From an uncultured Bacteroidota bacterium (GTDB lineage Bacteria; Bacteroidota; Bacteroidia; Chitinophagales; Chitinophagaceae), in assembly GCA_903927185.1 (NCBI GenBank), contig CAIYLW010000003.1, positions 119,140 to 183,139 on the forward strand: a DNA stretch of 64,000 nt, read 5' to 3'. Made by a program: the position numbers and the translations under genes. Below the pieces are notes generated by a model that saw only the letters and a program-made list of their open reading frames with translations, was not told the origin of the DNA and ran no database searches. This document shows, in pieces, positions 56,979-64,000 of the stretch. Position 1 is the stretch's first letter; each line of letters opens with the position of its first letter.

Positions 56979-59000
56979 TTAAACTGGTAGAAATATAATA
57001 AACTCTGCACCATCGCCTTCTTTGGTATCAACTTTTAGTTCACCTCCATGAGCCTTTACAATATCATAACTCAAACTCAGCCCCAATCCTGTTCCCTGCC
57101 CTGTTGGTTTGGTAGTAAAGAAGGGTTGAAAGATCTTATCTACTATTTTTTGTGGAATCCCATTGCCATTATCTTTTACACTAATCAAAACATAATGGCC
57201 GCTCTTTTTTGTACTTACAGAAACCGTTGGTTCGTAGTTTTCAATACCCGATTTATTTTTTTCATCAACCACATAAAATGCATTCGTAATTAAATTCAAG
57301 ATTACCCTACCAATATCCTGAGGAACAATATTTATCTTACCAATTGATTGATCAAATTCTGTTTTCATGGTAGCATTAAATGATTTATCTTTTGCTCGCA
57401 AGCCATGATAGGCGAGTCGCAGATATTCATCTGCTAATACATTAATATCTGTGGATTCTTTAACTCCATTGCTACTTCTGCTATGTTGTAACATTCCTTT
57501 TACAATAGCATCAGCACGCTTTCCATGAAAATTTATTTTTTCTAAATTTTGTTTAAGATCACTTGAAATTTGTTTTGCTTCATTGTAATCTCCTTTTTCA
57601 ATTTCAAGATTCATTTCATCAATTAATTCATTACTTACTTCTGAAAAATTATTTACGAAGTTTAGTGGGTTCTGAATTTCATGGGCAATACCAGCTGTTA
57701 ACTCACCAAGAGAAGCCATTTTTTCTGATTGGAGCAATTGGGATTGAGTTGATTTCAAATCAGCGAGCGTTTTTTCTAGTATATCATTGGCTTTTTGTTT
57801 TTGTCTGCTATTGCGGTATAATACAAAAGCTAGTACAGATAAGAAGCCTAAACCAATGACCAATGAAAAGGTTCTTATTCTGTTTTTAGTTATTTCAATT
57901 TCCTGTGCTTGTTTTGCCTGGCGAAGGTTTTCTTCTAAATTGATATTTTGAAAAATGGTTAGCTTTTCGTCCCTTTCTTTTTGCAAACTGTCTCCCACTG
58001 CTTTCGAAACCTTGAGATAGAAAAATGCGCTATCGGTATTTCCAGCTGCTTTCCATTCATCAGAAAGAAGTGCAGCTGCTGGGCTTATGTTCCTGGTCAA
58101 TTTATATTGCACAGCTTGTTGAAATGCAACTGTTGCATAATTTCTAGCAGAATCTGTTTGTTGCAAACTTTTGTATAAAACTGCTAATGCTAAATTTGCT
58201 TCATTTTCGTATAAAATACTTTTTTGCGTTCTGCTTGTCCATAAGGATTGCCAATAATAATACCTGGCTGAGTCAATCCTATTTTTATTAAAATAGACTG
58301 ACCCAATAAGATTTAGTACATGACCATTAAAAACTTTCCAACCGGTAATTATTGAATATTGCAATGCTCGCTTATCAAAATAAATTGCAGAGTCTAATTG
58401 ATTAGCTCCAGCATATAGAAATCCTAAATTCATATTGGCTTGAACTAATGCCATTGCTGATTTGCTTTTAAGAGATTCAAAAATGCTGATTTCTTCTTTA
58501 TAGCTCATGATTGCTTTATCCAGATTTCCAGTATTTCTGTATATATTTCCCAATTGATGAATGGTATAACCAAGCAGGCTTAGTCTGAATTTACGAGGCT
58601 CTGTGAATTCATAATTTGGGGGTATATATACATTTTTCTCATTCTTTTCATCTTGTGTAATGATAAGTGCCTCATTAGCTAATTTAAAACTAAGTGGAAG
58701 ATTTCCTTCATAAAGGGCAATGAATGACTGAAATTCCGTTAACAAATGAGCTTTCCAAAGTGGCTGATTGATTTGTGTGGCAAGTTTCACTCCTTTGTCT
58801 GAAAAGTATTTACAACTATCTCTGTTGAAATTTGCATAATAATCTGCCAGGTTAAAAAGAACGACCAATTTTACAGAATCATCAGGAGCTGTTTTAAAAG
58901 CCGATTGTAGACTATCTAAATTAGTAGCTGGAGCCTGTGCTAATGCAGAAAGAGGTAAAACCATCGACAGCATTATATATAACAAAATATTTCTAATCAT
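56979..59000 (-). CDS. TPR-repeat sensor histidine kinase
   Basis: This 673-residue protein has a signal peptide (MIRNILLYIMLSMVLPLSALAQ), then TPR-like helices at about 40-340 (with LGNIYRNTGNLDKAIMSYKEEISIFE and NANMNLGFLYAGANQLDSA-like motifs), one membrane helix at about 375-396 (FSLVIGLGFLSVLAFVLYR), a coiled linker and a kinase core. The H-box is GIAHEIQNPLNFVNNF; the ATPase boxes are NLITNAFYVVDE, DNGNGIP and GQGTGLGLSLSYDIV. The periplasmic TPR half should sense a peptide or protein partner. The adjacent DUF6090 genes and the 31-residue membrane peptide are candidate partners by context only. Confidence 0.93.
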   Translation of the reverse strand: MIRNILLYIMLSMVLPLSALAQAPATNLDSLQSAFKTAPDDSVKLVVLFNLADYYANFNRDSCKYFSDKGVKLATQINQPLWKAHLLTEFQSFIALYEGNLPLSFKLANEALIITQDEKNEKNVYIPPNYEFTEPRKFRLSLLGYTIHQLGNIYRNTGNLDKAIMSYKEEISIFESLKSKSAMALVQANMNLGFLYAGANQLDSAIYFDKRALQYSIITGWKVFNGHVLNLIGSVYFNKNRIDSARYYYWQSLWTSRTQKSILYENEANLALAVLYKSLQQTDSARNYATVAFQQAVQYKLTRNISPAAALLSDEWKAAGNTDSAFFYLKVSKAVGDSLQKERDEKLTIFQNINLEENLRQAKQAQEIEITKNRIRTFSLVIGLGFLSVLAFVLYRNSRQKQKANDILEKTLADLKSTQSQLLQSEKMASLGELTAGIAHEIQNPLNFVNNFSEVSNELIDEMNLEIEKGDYNEAKQISSDLKQNLEKINFHGKRADAIVKGMLQHSRSSNGVKESTDINVLADEYLRLAYHGLRAKDKSFNATMKTEFDQSIGKINIVPQDIGRVILNLITNAFYVVDEKNKSGIENYEPTVSVSTKKSGHYVLISVKDNGNGIPQKIVDKIFQPFFTTKPTGQGTGLGLSLSYDIVKAHGGELKVDTKEGDGAEFIIFLPV

Positions 59001-59070
59001 GTTAACTCATTGAGATTTAAACAATAGATATAGCTTCTTGACATTGGGTTATATTTTATTCAAACCAGCA

Positions 59071-59166
59071 TCAATTTTTCATTTTTTTATAAAAGTATGC
59101 AGCAGTGAACCCTATGATTACGTAGATAATTAATCTTAAAATAGTATTGATTGTTTTCTTACTCAT
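59071..59166 (-). CDS. Small membrane peptide (31 aa)
   Basis: This open frame starts with ATG three bases after the stop of the DUF6090-like gene at 59170 and ends 70 bp before the TPR kinase start. The peptide has a basic start (MSKKTINTILR), one hydrophobic helix (LIIYVIIGFTAAYF) and a basic end (YKKMKN), the layout of a single-pass microprotein. Being tightly coupled to the upstream gene and preceding the kinase suggests real translation. I do not recognise it; chance is possible given its length. Confidence 0.55.
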   Translation of the reverse strand: MSKKTINTILRLIIYVIIGFTAAYFYKKMKN

Positions 59167-59169
59167 TTC

Positions 59170-59898
59170 CTAATGGTATTTTTTTTGTAAAAAAGCTATC
59201 ACATTTTCTGCTTTAGTTTCAAGATTTTGAAGCGAGAATATTAATATATTATCACTACCCTTTATTTCACCGACATAAAAAGCAAGATCTTTCTGGATAT
59301 TGGAATCGTAAGATCGTAATGGAGGATTATTATATGGTCTGATGATATTGAAACCTTCCACCATTTTATCGAATATAAAAGGATCATATATTCGGCATAA
59401 AATAGGATATAGATTTTTACGCTCAGCATTCTCATCATCTTCCTCCGTATGAATTTCTCCTACAGCTTTTTGATAACTGATAATAGAATCAGCAGTCGCT
59501 TCATTTCGTATTAGCCGCAATGAACCAGAATTTTTTAGCTGGGCAACAGTTCGGTCATTATTTTGAAAAGCATTATAGCGTGTAAATGTCCGACCAAAAA
59601 AATATAGCTCATTTTCATGCCCTTTAATTTGGTGCGCATATAGTAAAAACAGCAAGGAGTCAAAAGCTTTTACTTCCTCATGCTTTTCTTTCAGCAGTTG
59701 CTTTATTTGGATAGTATCTGTTTTAAGATCCTCAATAAATGTTTGGATATAATCGTTTTCCTTATTTACATTTTCAAGATGCTCGCGGAAACTTTCCGCA
59801 AAAAAGCCCATTGTTACTGCCAAGAAGATCATTAATCCTTCCAGTAGGTATTCCTTAAAATTTTTCTTTTCAACATTTGGGTGGTGGTGAACTTCCAT
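59170..59898 (-). CDS. DUF6090-like membrane protein B
   Basis: This 242-residue protein opens MEVHHHPNVEKKNFKEYLLE, followed by the shared helix EGLMIFLAVTMGFFAESFREH, a charged coiled region (NKENDYIQTFIEDLKTD), LKNSGSLRLIRNEATADSIISYQK and a C-terminal helix. It is most similar to the gene at 56093 (nearly the same first ~40 residues); the third paralogue at 61168 differs more. It may be cotranscribed with the 31-residue membrane peptide, 3 bp downstream, and with the TPR kinase after that. Function unknown. Confidence 0.85.
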   Translation of the reverse strand: MEVHHHPNVEKKNFKEYLLEGLMIFLAVTMGFFAESFREHLENVNKENDYIQTFIEDLKTDTIQIKQLLKEKHEEVKAFDSLLFLLYAHQIKGHENELYFFGRTFTRYNAFQNNDRTVAQLKNSGSLRLIRNEATADSIISYQKAVGEIHTEEDDENAERKNLYPILCRIYDPFIFDKMVEGFNIIRPYNNPPLRSYDSNIQKDLAFYVGEIKGSDNILIFSLQNLETKAENVIAFLQKKYH

Positions 59899-60034
59899 TT
59901 TTGGTGATTTGTTTTTGGGGTTATCTTGTATTTGCCCTTATTCAATAAATATAAATAATTAATGTTACGCTATCTTAAGTCAAACAAGTTTTATCCCAGA
60001 ATATAACTTCTATTTATCATGAATTAGTTATTTA

Positions 60035-60892
60035 TTATTTTTCTGTAATACCGCAAACCAAAATTAGGGAAGCGGTTTCAGATTCGTCAATGACAAGGGT
60101 TACATGATCCCCAATTTTTAAAGTAGTTTTTGCCATGATGCCATTAGAATTTTTAATGACCGTTTTGGGTGTAAGATGTATTAATTCATCTTTCCCTTTT
60201 CTGCTTTTTATAATAATTGCATTTTCATTGATACGCAATATTTGACCAGTGCCCCCAGTGCCATTGCATAAATCACAACAAACATTCGACACCGTTGAAT
60301 TGTTTTGCAATATTGGTAGTGGCTCCCTTTCAGTACTGGATTCAATACCAATAGGCAATTCAACTACTTTATAATAAGAAAGCATTAATAGTAAAAAGAA
60401 TAATCCTAAAATAACCAATACAATTGCGCTTACTATAGCTTTTGCCGTTTTTGAAAAATTGGAGAAAATATTAAACTTCCAAAAACCTATCACTACCCCC
60501 ATTCCATTTAATATTACATCATCTATATCAAAAATGCCGGTATGCAAAACTAATTGAGTCAACTCAATTGAAAGCCCTGCTATTATTGAGAGCAAAAGTA
60601 TTTTATTCCATTTCATATTTTGAATAAAAAACGGCACTAAAAACCCTAAAGGTACTAATGCGATTATATTTCCCAAAATATTGATACTAGCAATGAGAAA
60701 GCCCTTGTGCCCTTGTAGATAATATAATATGGTTTTAAACGGAATTAAGTTGGCTGCTCCTTCCTGTATGCCGCCAAAATTTAATCTTAATTGTCCAACC
60801 CGAACCATCGCCAAATCCTTTAATACTAATATTTCAATCAGTATAAAAAGGTAAGTGATAAGCAATATAAAAGGGAGTATCCGCTTTTTCAT
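60035..60892 (-). CDS. VanZ-family membrane protein with C-terminal Cys-rich OB-like domain
   Basis: Residues 1-165 are a VanZ-like four/five-helix membrane domain (ILPFILLITYLFILIEILVLKD, FKTILYYLQGHK, LGNIIALVPLGFLVPFF and IELTQLVLHTGIFDIDDVILNGMG). After another helix at about 135-160, the last ~110 residues are soluble: a CCDLCNGTGGTGQILRINEN Cys cluster followed by a DUF5666-like beta-rich stretch (IIKSRKGKDELIHLTPKTVIKN, LKIGDHVTLVIDESETAS). VanZ lowers teicoplanin activity in some Gram-positives; distant homologues are common and their role is unknown. The C-terminal domain is unusual. Confidence 0.88.
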   Translation of the reverse strand: MKKRILPFILLITYLFILIEILVLKDLAMVRVGQLRLNFGGIQEGAANLIPFKTILYYLQGHKGFLIASINILGNIIALVPLGFLVPFFIQNMKWNKILLLSIIAGLSIELTQLVLHTGIFDIDDVILNGMGVVIGFWKFNIFSNFSKTAKAIVSAIVLVILGLFFLLLMLSYYKVVELPIGIESSTEREPLPILQNNSTVSNVCCDLCNGTGGTGQILRINENAIIIKSRKGKDELIHLTPKTVIKNSNGIMAKTTLKIGDHVTLVIDESETASLILVCGITEK

Positions 60893-61167
60893 GAAAGAGA
60901 TTTATGCAAACTAAATTTAGGTCTATTTATTAAAATCTTCTAAAATCATCTTCCATTATGCATGTTGCATTCCAATATCTTTTATATTAAATCAATTAAG
61001 TTTAATGCTAGAACAAGGTCTCAGTAATTAAGACAATTGTCATTTTCCGATACAAAAAATGACTGGGGCTGATTCTAGTGGGTTTCAGAAAAATTAGTGA
61101 CAGAATAGTAACTGTTTTTGGCTAGATAATTAGTTGATATTTGGTTCCATATCATTATGTTTAGTAC

Positions 61168-61908
61168 TTAAAAAATGTGATAGTCATTGTTAATGGTTTT
61201 CTGCAAATTCAAAGCTTTAATTCTCATTCTATCTAGCACGGTCATAAGTTGAGAAATGTTGCGTTTAACAAAATGCGCCTTCATAAGTATAACATTTATC
61301 AACTCTTTATTTTGTAAAATAAGCGCTGGATTTCCAATTGGTCTGGTAATTTCATCACCGGTAATCATTTTTTCAAAAACCCGTACATCAAAAACCTTGC
61401 ATATTTCATCACGATAATTTTGTAACTGAATTTCTTTTTGTTCCTGAGCTTGAATGACTTCTGAATATATGTTTTGATATGCTTGTAGGCTGTCAACAAG
61501 ATTCTTCTGCCTAATTAGACGTAACCCGCCTGCATTGGTAAGCTGTTTTAATGTTCCATCAGTCATATTAAAATGAATTCTGGAAGAAAACCCTCTACCA
61601 AAATAATAGATCGAATTAGTTTTGCTTGGATAGTCAGCTGAAGTCAATAATAGAAATAAGGAATCCCCTATTTGTTTATGCGCTAAATTTCTTTTTTGAA
61701 CAGATTCAATATTAATAACATCAGTTTTCAAATCAATTAACAGTGATTCTACATATTGTTTCTCCCTTTCCGTTTCAACTTTGTGTTCTCTTATATTTTC
61801 TGCTAAAAAACCACAGAACACAGCGAGGAAGAGCATTAAAAATTCAAAGAGATAGTGTTTCAATCCATGACCAGGTACTTTGTGCATTTCATGTGCATGT
61901 GTTTCCAT
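61168..61908 (-). CDS. DUF6090-like membrane protein C
   Basis: The likely start is the ATG at 61908 (246 residues); the frame extends 48 codons further into the 3' end of the methyltransferase gene, but the family N-terminus METHAHEMHKVPGHGLKHYLFE begins here. The membrane helix has the core EFLMLFLAVFCGFLAENIREHK, then VETEREKQYVESLLIDLKTD, LKQLTNAGGLRLIRQKNLVDSLQ and a C-terminal helix. The His-rich start is conserved in kind (His at 4, 6, 9 and 14 of this protein). It is the third DUF6090-like gene within 6 kb, 95 bp from the methyltransferase. Function unknown. Confidence 0.85.
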   Translation of the reverse strand: METHAHEMHKVPGHGLKHYLFEFLMLFLAVFCGFLAENIREHKVETEREKQYVESLLIDLKTDVINIESVQKRNLAHKQIGDSLFLLLTSADYPSKTNSIYYFGRGFSSRIHFNMTDGTLKQLTNAGGLRLIRQKNLVDSLQAYQNIYSEVIQAQEQKEIQLQNYRDEICKVFDVRVFEKMITGDEITRPIGNPALILQNKELINVILMKAHFVKRNISQLMTVLDRMRIKALNLQKTINNDYHIF

Positions 61909-62002
61909 ATTTTCAGTTTCTTGATTTGGTTTAATGATATCTGTGTTACTAGTTAAGTAATTTCGTCTGAAGTATTTTTCAATTGAATAGAGCCAATCAG
62001 AT

Positions 62003-63289
62003 TCAGGAAGAAAATGTTGATGATGGTTCCACCGCAATATGTCCAACTTCATTTACTCTCGTTCTAAATCCTGCATTTCTGAGTACATCAGCGGCTTTTT
62101 GATTAAAGCCTGCATCATTTAGTTCGGTAAGTAATTTGCTGCCTAATGCCCATAACTCCTGTGGTTTTATAGAAGGATCAATAACTCCATAATAACCCTC
62201 CTTATCCCGTGGGCAAATTTTGTATTTCAATCTTTGTGCATCATGAAAAGTATAAAATTCATCCATGAAATATTTGTCTTTACGGATAATACTAATGTAT
62301 TTAACCAGTTCAGCTTTCTGACGGTCATCATCATGAACAGCATACCAGGTAACTATGCTTAAAGGACAAATGCAATCAAGGCTAAATGCGAACTCTTTAT
62401 TGATAAGTTGAATGTCATTTTTTTTATAAATATTATAATAACATTCTGTTGACGCTGCCCAATCGCCTCCAATTAAAACAATGCCGCCCTCATTGGTATT
62501 TTCAGCAAACCATTTTAGAGCGTTCTCCAGGAAGTTATTGTCAAAGTAATAAAGCACATTAAAACATCGGATTACATCTTTTGTTTCAATATCTATCTGA
62601 CCAATACCTCCTTTTATAAATGAAAGTTTCTCTGTCTCATATTTTTTAATTGGATGTATCTCCAGTCTGGGAAAGCCTTCATTATTTGGATGATTGAGTA
62701 GCTCTTCTAATAAATTCTCAAATCGTTTTTTTGTAGCAGTTGAATTATTTAATAGTTTATTCCAGTATTCAATGGAAGGTATCGCTGGTTGAAAATAAAC
62801 AGTCGACTTATTTTCATCGAGGGTGGCGTAGTTTTCTTCTTCATCATAAATGAGATAAGCAGGCAATGAAGGATCAGCTCCGGTAACTTTCCAATCGCTA
62901 AGAAAATTTGCTGATTCTATAGTAGTGACTGGTGGAAAACCACAACCAATATCTAACAAAGACTTTCCTTCAGAACTATTCCAGTGATTCTTTTTAATGT
63001 ATTGATCAATAACCGAATGTCGGCCATGAACAGTGATTGGAGGAACCCTGCCTTCCCAGGCTCCGGGCAGGATACGGGCAAGCAGCGTTCCCATTATGTC
63101 TGCGTGCAAAAGAGATAAATCCTTTGCAGGCATTCCACTTTTATTCATAAGGGCAAACATTTTTTGTACAAAAGCAAATACATCTGGCCTGTCAATTGGT
63201 AATTGCTGGAGCTTATCCTGGAATTGAGTTGATAATTCACCATTAAAAAACTGATTATTGAGTTCCTTTACAAATTCACTTGTATTCAT
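62003..63289 (-). CDS. SAM-dependent methyltransferase-like protein
   Basis: The 428-residue protein has a class I methyltransferase motif I at about 112-122 (SLLDIGCGFPPVTT), an acidic position after beta-2 (WKVTGADPSLPAYL) and a likely motif IV/V in DVIRCFNVLYYFDNN and GGIVLIGGDWA. The remaining ~200 residues have no recognisable fold. The substrate is unknown. It is encoded 181 bp from the truncated MFS gene, in the same direction, and before a DUF6090-like gene. Such large methyltransferases occur in natural-product or lipid pathways, but no pathway genes are seen in the window. Confidence 0.75.
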   Translation of the reverse strand: MNTSEFVKELNNQFFNGELSTQFQDKLQQLPIDRPDVFAFVQKMFALMNKSGMPAKDLSLLHADIMGTLLARILPGAWEGRVPPITVHGRHSVIDQYIKKNHWNSSEGKSLLDIGCGFPPVTTIESANFLSDWKVTGADPSLPAYLIYDEEENYATLDENKSTVYFQPAIPSIEYWNKLLNNSTATKKRFENLLEELLNHPNNEGFPRLEIHPIKKYETEKLSFIKGGIGQIDIETKDVIRCFNVLYYFDNNFLENALKWFAENTNEGGIVLIGGDWAASTECYYNIYKKNDIQLINKEFAFSLDCICPLSIVTWYAVHDDDRQKAELVKYISIIRKDKYFMDEFYTFHDAQRLKYKICPRDKEGYYGVIDPSIKPQELWALGSKLLTELNDAGFNQKAADVLRNAGFRTRVNEVGHIAVEPSSTFSS

Positions 63290-63469
63290 GTGTTGCGTTT
63301 ATAAAATATCAGAATTAATAGTTGCGATAATCATTAGGCTTTTTATAAAAAAATCTGTCACTAAACTTTGTTTATAAGGAGACATTGTTGTTTGTTTATT
63401 ATCTGTTTTTATAAGTTGATATTACTAGAAATAGAAATTGTTTTTATAAACATTCTAATATCTTTCCCT

Positions 63470-64000
63470 TTATTGTTTATTCAAATCTTCCCGTATCGTC
63501 CTTGCTGCCATAAAAAAGAGAAATGCTCCGAGGATATTTGCAATCAAAGCAGATGTCAAAGCCCAACGGAGGGATTCTGCACCCATCGATGGCTTTAAAT
63601 AATCACTCACCATACCGGTAATTAAAGGCCCGCAGCCAAGACCAACAATATTGAGAATAAAAAATAAAATTGCCGATGCCATAGCTCTCATTCTTAACTT
63701 AACAAGGCCATGGGTAAGTGCGATACAAGGGGCTAAATAAACAGATAATAAAAAGGCAGGAATGGCAATGCACAACAAGGCCACATTGGTATTCGGAACA
63801 AAATAAACAGTTAATGAAAAGGGTATGACGATAAGTAATGCTGCTGCCGGCAACCAGAGATACCAGCGTTTGTCTTTCTTCCCCATTTTATCAGAGATGT
63901 AAGCACCCAGAAAATTTCCTAGGCCACCACCAATTCCAATAGATAAGGAAAGCCAATATCCTATCTCATTACTTTTCATACCATGTAATCTTGACAAAAA
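63470..64000 (-). CDS. MFS transporter (N-terminal part outside window)
   Basis: The frame is open to the window edge, so the start lies beyond 64000; the TTG codon at 63997 is not a convincing start. About 176 residues of the C-terminal half are visible, with about five hydrophobic segments: GYWLSLSIGIGGGLGNFLGAYISDKMGKKDKRW (containing a G-x-x-x-D-x-x-G-x-K-x-x-R-type loop), YLWLPAAALLIVIPFSLTVYF, ALLCIAIPAFLLSVYLAPCIAL and others. This pattern fits the spinster-like / ACS MFS family. The substrate is unknown. Confidence 0.85.
   Translation of the reverse strand, partial: FLSRLHGMKSNEIGYWLSLSIGIGGGLGNFLGAYISDKMGKKDKRWYLWLPAAALLIVIPFSLTVYFVPNTNVALLCIAIPAFLLSVYLAPCIALTHGLVKLRMRAMASAILFFILNIVGLGCGPLITGMVSDYLKPSMGAESLRWALTSALIANILGAFLFFMAARTIREDLNKQ

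Noticed and set aside
61909..62052. Upstream extension of DUF6090-like protein C
   Set aside because: The extension overlaps the methyltransferase 3' end and has no family similarity; the conserved His-rich start begins at 61908. The same reasoning was used for the paralogue at 56093.
1..64000. tRNA, rRNA, prophage, integrase or insertion sequence
   Set aside because: I looked through the intergenic regions and protein list and saw no cloverleaf-like sequence, transposase, integrase or phage structural gene.

Overview
This window reads as chromosomal DNA of a Bacteroidota bacterium, most likely class Chitinophagia (Chitinophagaceae-like). The evidence is low GC, dense genes with almost no Shine-Dalgarno sequences, a SusC/SusD pair, a type IX secretion (T9SS) C-terminal sorting domain, VCBS/UnbV lipoproteins, a Tricorn-like S41 protease, an ABC-permease/M1-peptidase fusion, DUF6090-like proteins and a TAnnTTTG promoter. 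I see no tRNA, rRNA, CRISPR array, insertion sequence or prophage. The species assignment is inference.

Layout. 1-0.4 kb: end of a GyrI-like ligand-binding gene. 0.4-13.3 kb: a SusC-SusD uptake locus transcribed leftward, with two tandem ~1100-residue VCBS/UnbV lipoproteins behind a terminator hairpin, and a divergent LacI-type regulator with a palindromic candidate operator in the shared intergenic region. 13.3-16.4 kb: a choice-of-anchor-A T9SS surface protein. 16.5-28.6 kb: a signalling island with a 3-kinase operon (one 8-PAS/GAF kinase and two kinases carrying receiver domains at their N-termini), two stand-alone receivers, a GH5 glycosidase and a membrane hybrid kinase with receiver and Hpt domains. 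None of these proteins has a visible DNA-binding output.

28.9-38.6 kb: housekeeping and accessory genes: YceI, SDR, old-yellow-enzyme-type reductase, serine hydrolase, VTT membrane protein, DUF5009-type acyltransferase, phytanoyl-CoA dioxygenase, an operon of cytochrome c, outer-membrane porin and lipo-cytochrome c, and an M48 lipoprotein protease. 38.6-47.4 kb: Tricorn-like protease, DUF2911, SOUL protein, fasciclin, a GapN-like aldehyde dehydrogenase lacking the usual catalytic Glu, an unknown membrane protein, and a possible SOUL remnant. 47.4-53.0 kb: ABC ATPase plus ABC-permease/M1-peptidase fusion, and an NHL lipoprotein.

53.1-64 kb: all genes run leftward: a GAF/PAS kinase, a TPR histidine kinase, three DUF6090-like membrane proteins, a 31-residue membrane peptide, a VanZ protein with a C-terminal soluble domain, a methyltransferase and a truncated MFS transporter. 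Between 53.2 and 53.6 kb a decayed coding remnant appears to be split by a ~127-bp element with near-perfect terminal inverted repeats and internal direct repeats. This element and the DUF6090/TPR-kinase/small-peptide neighbourhood are the least conventional parts of the window.
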